Shown piece after piece: positions 60,190 through 64,000 of a DNA stretch of 64,000 nt. The notes beneath the pieces were generated by a model. That model saw only the letters and a program-made list of their open reading frames with translations, searched no databases and was not told the DNA's origin. The first letter of the stretch is position 1; each line of letters begins with the position of its first letter. Made by a program: the position numbers and the translations under genes. This DNA is from Phalacrocorax aristotelis (lineage: Eukaryota > Chordata > Aves > Suliformes > Phalacrocoracidae). The stretch lies in contig NC_134277.1 in the NCBI RefSeq assembly GCF_949628215.1, positions 28,409,058-28,473,057 on the forward strand, written 5' to 3'.

Positions 60190-63110
60190 ATAACAAAGTA
60201 TAAAAAATAGATGCATAGGTAGATTTGTCCTACCTGTGATGCTTAGAGAGGCCTTCCTTTAGCATTGTGTGACAGACATGGGGATGTGGGTTTCTTCAAG
60301 GAGGATAACTGGATAAGAGGTGTTTCCTTTTTCCTTCTCTCAAAAAAGAAATGACTGTTTATTTAAGCTAACAATGCAATGAACCTTCCCATTCCGTTTC
60401 AGAAGAAACCTGGAGTTGCCACTACTTAAAAACCACTTTCTGCAATGCAAAGCAGCGTTCTGCTCACATAGATATTTATAGAGGAAATTAGCACAACTTC
60501 TTGATAAATCTGTTGCATTAAAAAGTGATGCAGCTGGCAAACGCGGTTTCCCTTTTAAGCATTTCTGTCATAACAAACATTGTCCCCAAATTGTGGCACC
60601 CTTTCCTCTCACAAATTTTTGAGTGGTGCGGGAACACACTCTGATATGATTCCCTTTCATTTCTGACACCGTTATGTCATTTTACGGATTTGCACTGACA
60701 GCATTTCATTTCGACATCATTATAGCATCTCAACTGACTTTCCACACTGAGCACACCAAGAGAATTTTGCGATGACTCTATACTAAGAATGGTTAGAATG
60801 CAAAATAACCCTGCTGAAGAGTAATTATTATGCATGAACATGATCAGGTTTTCTTGCTTAAATTTTCAGCTGTTGCAAAGTTTGATATTTTCTTTTTTTT
60901 AGAAAAAGGCCAAGAGATTCAAGGTACAGGTAAATCTGTCCCAAGGCTGGAGGATGCAGAGCCTGGTGGGTGCACAGTCTGCCGTTATGGCTAGCAAAGG
61001 TGGGCACAGCACTCACCAGGAGTCAGTCCATAATCTTTGGCCCCTCAGAAGTCAAGCGGCTGAGCTGGGCAGCGAGGTGTCCAGGTGCCTCAACTCCCAT
61101 CACAGGCAGCAGAAGGAACCAAAGGGTGTTTGACCCATCAGTGTTAGACCCGCCTCTTGAGAGTGATGAGATTTGGCTGTGACATGGCAGGCTCAACTGC
61201 AGAGGGAGCCTGGAGAAGTGAATTAGCCTCACTGCCTAACTTTTAAACAGTTACAGTTAGGAAAGTCTAGTTCCACCCAACGGGTTAAAAAAAGGCAACT
61301 GGAGAAAAATACCATGGTAGAAAAATGAAGAAAAAAACCCAAGAAAAAACCAAAACCAACCCCCCAACACATCTCTTTTTATGCCTCTGAGTACTATATC
61401 TTACAGATTCATGGCTGCACAAGCCACGGTGTGCAGAGGAATCCCAGGTGACAAGTCTAAGCCAGGTGCCTCTCTGAGGCCTCCGCGATGAGGGGGAATT
61501 GGTCCCACTGGAGATGCTCTTACAGTGACACCCATGCAGGCCAGCAGTGCGGCCACCCCAGGATCAAACCCATCTCCCTGGCTGTGGCGGAGGGTGGCTC
61601 TGGTTCCCTGAACCCTGCTGCAAAACCTCCACCTGAATCTGACTGTTCCCATGCTTGGATTTGCTCTACGCAAGAAAAGATACGCAAGGTCATGCAAAAT
61701 TACATTAAAAATTAAAGAATATTAATGTAGTGGCAGCTCCAAATACAGCAAACCTTGGATTTATCAAAACATACAATATTCACAAAGTGTTCCTTCATCT
61801 CGCTTCTGGAAGTGTGTTTTAACACAGGCTCTAATTATATCATCAACCACTTTTTTTTTTTTTTTTAAATTGGAACATTTATGTTGGCAGGATATCCAAG
61901 TCATGCTTACGAAGTGAGATAGGTCAGTATTTCTCCTGTAATTTCTAAATTAGTGATCCTCTCCCTTAGCTACTGCATTTGGTACAACAGGTAGAGTCGG
62001 TCATTTCTTCATGATCTTTTGCAGGACTGGGAATCTTCCAGTCTCTGTAGCATATAAGTGCCTTACTAACCTTGATAACATTTTTCCTCAGGTGAAATGC
62101 GAATAGCATCACCTCCCCTGTTTGAGATGGAAAAATGAGATGGAAAAATGAGACAGAAGAGACTTGCTGGAGTCCAGATTAAAGTCAGCTCTTTGGGCTC
62201 CCACATCCATCCCACCAGCGTACGCGCCACTGTCTCCACCTTTGTGTGGATGTCCTCAGGCAGACAGAAAAGCAGGGCTCTGTTTTCTTCTCCTTTACAT
62301 TTTTGTGCATGTTTGACAGCGTCACACTGTAATGACGTAGTAGGTTGCCTGGACATAATGTGCACCTGAAAGTAGAAAAGTTCCTGATGTGCTTTTAGCC
62401 AGCTAAATCCTGAGTTAAATGTGCCAGCAATTTATGTCCTGGCTGCGTGGGACAGGGAGCAGGAGTGAGGGGAAGCAGCGAGCTGGGAATACAGTTTTTC
62501 AAGACAGTGCTGCATGTTTCTTATTTTAGATTTATGGCTCAGCTGATGTGGATCAAGTAAGTTACCTGGGGTCAATTCTAAATTATCTTATTCCAATGAG
62601 AAATCCCAGGTAAATGTGAAAGTCTGGAGGCATCGCACGGGAGAGCTCAGCAGCCTCAGCCCAGTCTCAGCTGAGTAGTGCAGAGTTTGGAGAGTGAGCA
62701 GCCATAGGATTTATGACATGAGTGTGATGTGTGGGAAATGGGTATGTCACTTGCAGCCAGACCCATGAATAGTGTTAGGCTTATGTTTGGTCATGCAATT
62801 ATTTATTTATATGGGATTACATTGGAATATCATTAAAGACAAGTTCTGCACTGTGGATGGCTCCTGTATTTGCAAGTTAGTTTATCTGTAAAACAGCAGG
62901 TGATGCTGCTGTGATCCTGAACCATGTCCTGGGTATCTTACAGCCCAGAGGAGACTGCTGTAGTACCTATGGGCCACCACTGGGCATCCTTCTGCTCGTC
63001 CAAGTGGAAGGGTTTGGTGGTCTAGACAGTCAAAGGGGTCCTCAGTTACAGAGTCTCTGTACGTACAGCACATGCCTCATCCAAACTTGGAAACAGTCAT
63101 AGTTCCCATC
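60190..63110. other. Gene-free stretch
   Basis: No gene is seen. A unique AT-rich block at about 60540-60860 keeps CpGs (GTTATGTCATTTTACGG, TTTCGACATCATTATAGC, GAGTAATTATTATGC) and may be a conserved element. A poly(T) run lies at about 61850-61866. Confidence 0.35.
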
Positions 63111-63114
63111 CATA

Positions 63115-63272
63115 GCTGTGGATGCCCCATCGTTGGAAGTGTTCAGGGTCAGGTGCATGGGGCTTTGTGCAACCAGATCTAGTGAAAGATGTCCTTGCCC
63201 ATGGCAAGGGCTTGGATGTGATGATTTTTAAAAGTCCCTTCCAACCCAAACCAGTCCGTGATTCCTCCCTGT
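63115..63272 (+). mobile_element. CR1 LINE 3'-end fragment
   Basis: The segment matches the order of the CR1 3' end: a GGAAGTGTTCAGGGTCAGGT block, GGGGCTTTGTGCAACCAGAT, a CCTTGCCCATGGCAAGGG block, and CCCTTCCAACCCAAACCAG followed by a decayed octamer. It is 5'-truncated and older than the copy at 7.3 kb. Confidence 0.85.
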
Positions 63273-64000
63273 GCAAAAGTCTCCCAGGTCAGAAAGGAGT
63301 TTCGATGTTTCTGTGAGCAAGAAAGAGGACAAGCCACTCTCCTCATAGCTCCCGTAGGCATTGCAAGGGAAGAACATCATTTATCACAGCATCATCTCAG
63401 GTTATTCCTGAGCTAGTAAAGCTTGAGCAGGGAGACACTCGAGATGGAGCTCGTGCTTTCAAATCCAAGCCCATGCCTTTCAGCTGCCTCACCCCAAGAC
63501 AGATGTGCTGCGCCCAGCCTCTAGAAAACCTGATTCATGGCTTCATCCACAGCCCCTTGCCAGCAAGCAAAAGATTTCCATTGACTTCACTCAGTTCTGT
63601 GGCTGGCCCCTGGGACTCAAAACACATTGCAAAAGGCCAGTTCTTTGCTGAGTCTGTCAAGGGTCTCCTATGTTGTTAGAGCCAACAGAGCCTCGCTGGT
63701 TGCTGCCAGCGGGGAATTTGGCCCTACGTGCCATTTACAGCACGGATGTCGCAAGCTGACTTCACCCTCCGTTCATCTTGTGCTTCTCCTTTAGCCTGGG
63801 AACTTAGCTGTAATTGAGAATGTAGCATTTCAGATATCAAAGCCATTTACATTCATTAAGTTTATGAAACGATGGTTAAAAATAAAACCTAAAATGATGT
63901 CTCTTGACTTTGTGCTGATAAAAAATATGTCAGACTTTCTGGAAAGCCCTACCTCTGGGATTACTGCCAAGTGTTTGCTTCTCTATTGCTACCATGTTTT
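63273..64000. other. Gene-free right edge
   Basis: No gene is recognised. A weak CCATTGACTTCACTCAG motif at about 63577 recalls the repeat motif near 16.1 kb. Confidence 0.4.

Noticed and set aside
51290-64000. Exons of SDHAF3 on the DLX5 side
   Set aside because: Expected synteny suggests it lies further right. No frame here has its LYR-type features.

Overview
This is vertebrate nuclear DNA, and I read it as avian. CR1-type LINE fragments are present, two of them ending in the ATTCTRTG octamer repeats characteristic of bird CR1 3' ends. Genes are split by GT-AG introns, CpG islands are long, and gene density is very low. The window contains one recognisable locus, the convergent DLX6-DLX5 homeobox pair. 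DLX6 is on the + strand (coding exons 33436-33796, 34756-34949, 36727-36978; 268 aa). DLX5 is on the - strand (coding exons 48224-47870, 46696-46512, 46282-45950; 290 aa). The two stop codons lie about 9 kb apart, tail to tail. No other protein-coding gene, rRNA, tRNA or CRISPR array could be supported.

Layout. From 1 to about 19.9 kb the sequence is AT-rich gene desert upstream of DLX6. It carries three LINE remnants: a CR1 3' end at 1.7 kb, an old decayed CR1 at 3.0-3.6 kb, and a younger 1.9-kb CR1 with broken reverse transcriptase at 7.3-9.2 kb. From 20 to 51 kb GC-rich CpG islands alternate with AT-rich homeodomain-site-bearing blocks that look like conserved regulatory DNA; both genes lie in this domain. 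The DLX6 promoter region (32.6-33.4 kb) holds a consensus CRE, a CCAAT box and a perfect 34-bp inverted repeat with a 3-nt loop. The intergenic interval (37.9-45.6 kb) holds two AT-rich blocks, about 38.86-39.18 kb and 40.43-40.94 kb. Their location fits the known pair of DLX5/6 intergenic forebrain and branchial-arch enhancers (I56i and I56ii). A third block with overlapping TAATTA sites lies at 41.34 kb. From 51.3 to 64 kb the sequence is again desert, with an LTR-like repeat at 59.8 kb and a CR1 3' fragment at 63.1 kb.

How it works together. DLX5 and DLX6 are Distal-less-family transcription factors. They are co-expressed in ventral forebrain, branchial arches, otic vesicle, limb ectoderm and bone under shared enhancers. 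Both genes have the same structure: three coding exons, a phase-1 first intron and a phase-0 second intron that splits the homeodomain between positions 44 and 45. The homeodomains match at 51 of 60 positions. Non-coding regulatory calls here rest on base composition, motif content and position, not on alignments, and have moderate to low confidence. I saw no sign of an exotic undescribed system. The most unusual sequence object is the perfect hairpin upstream of DLX6.
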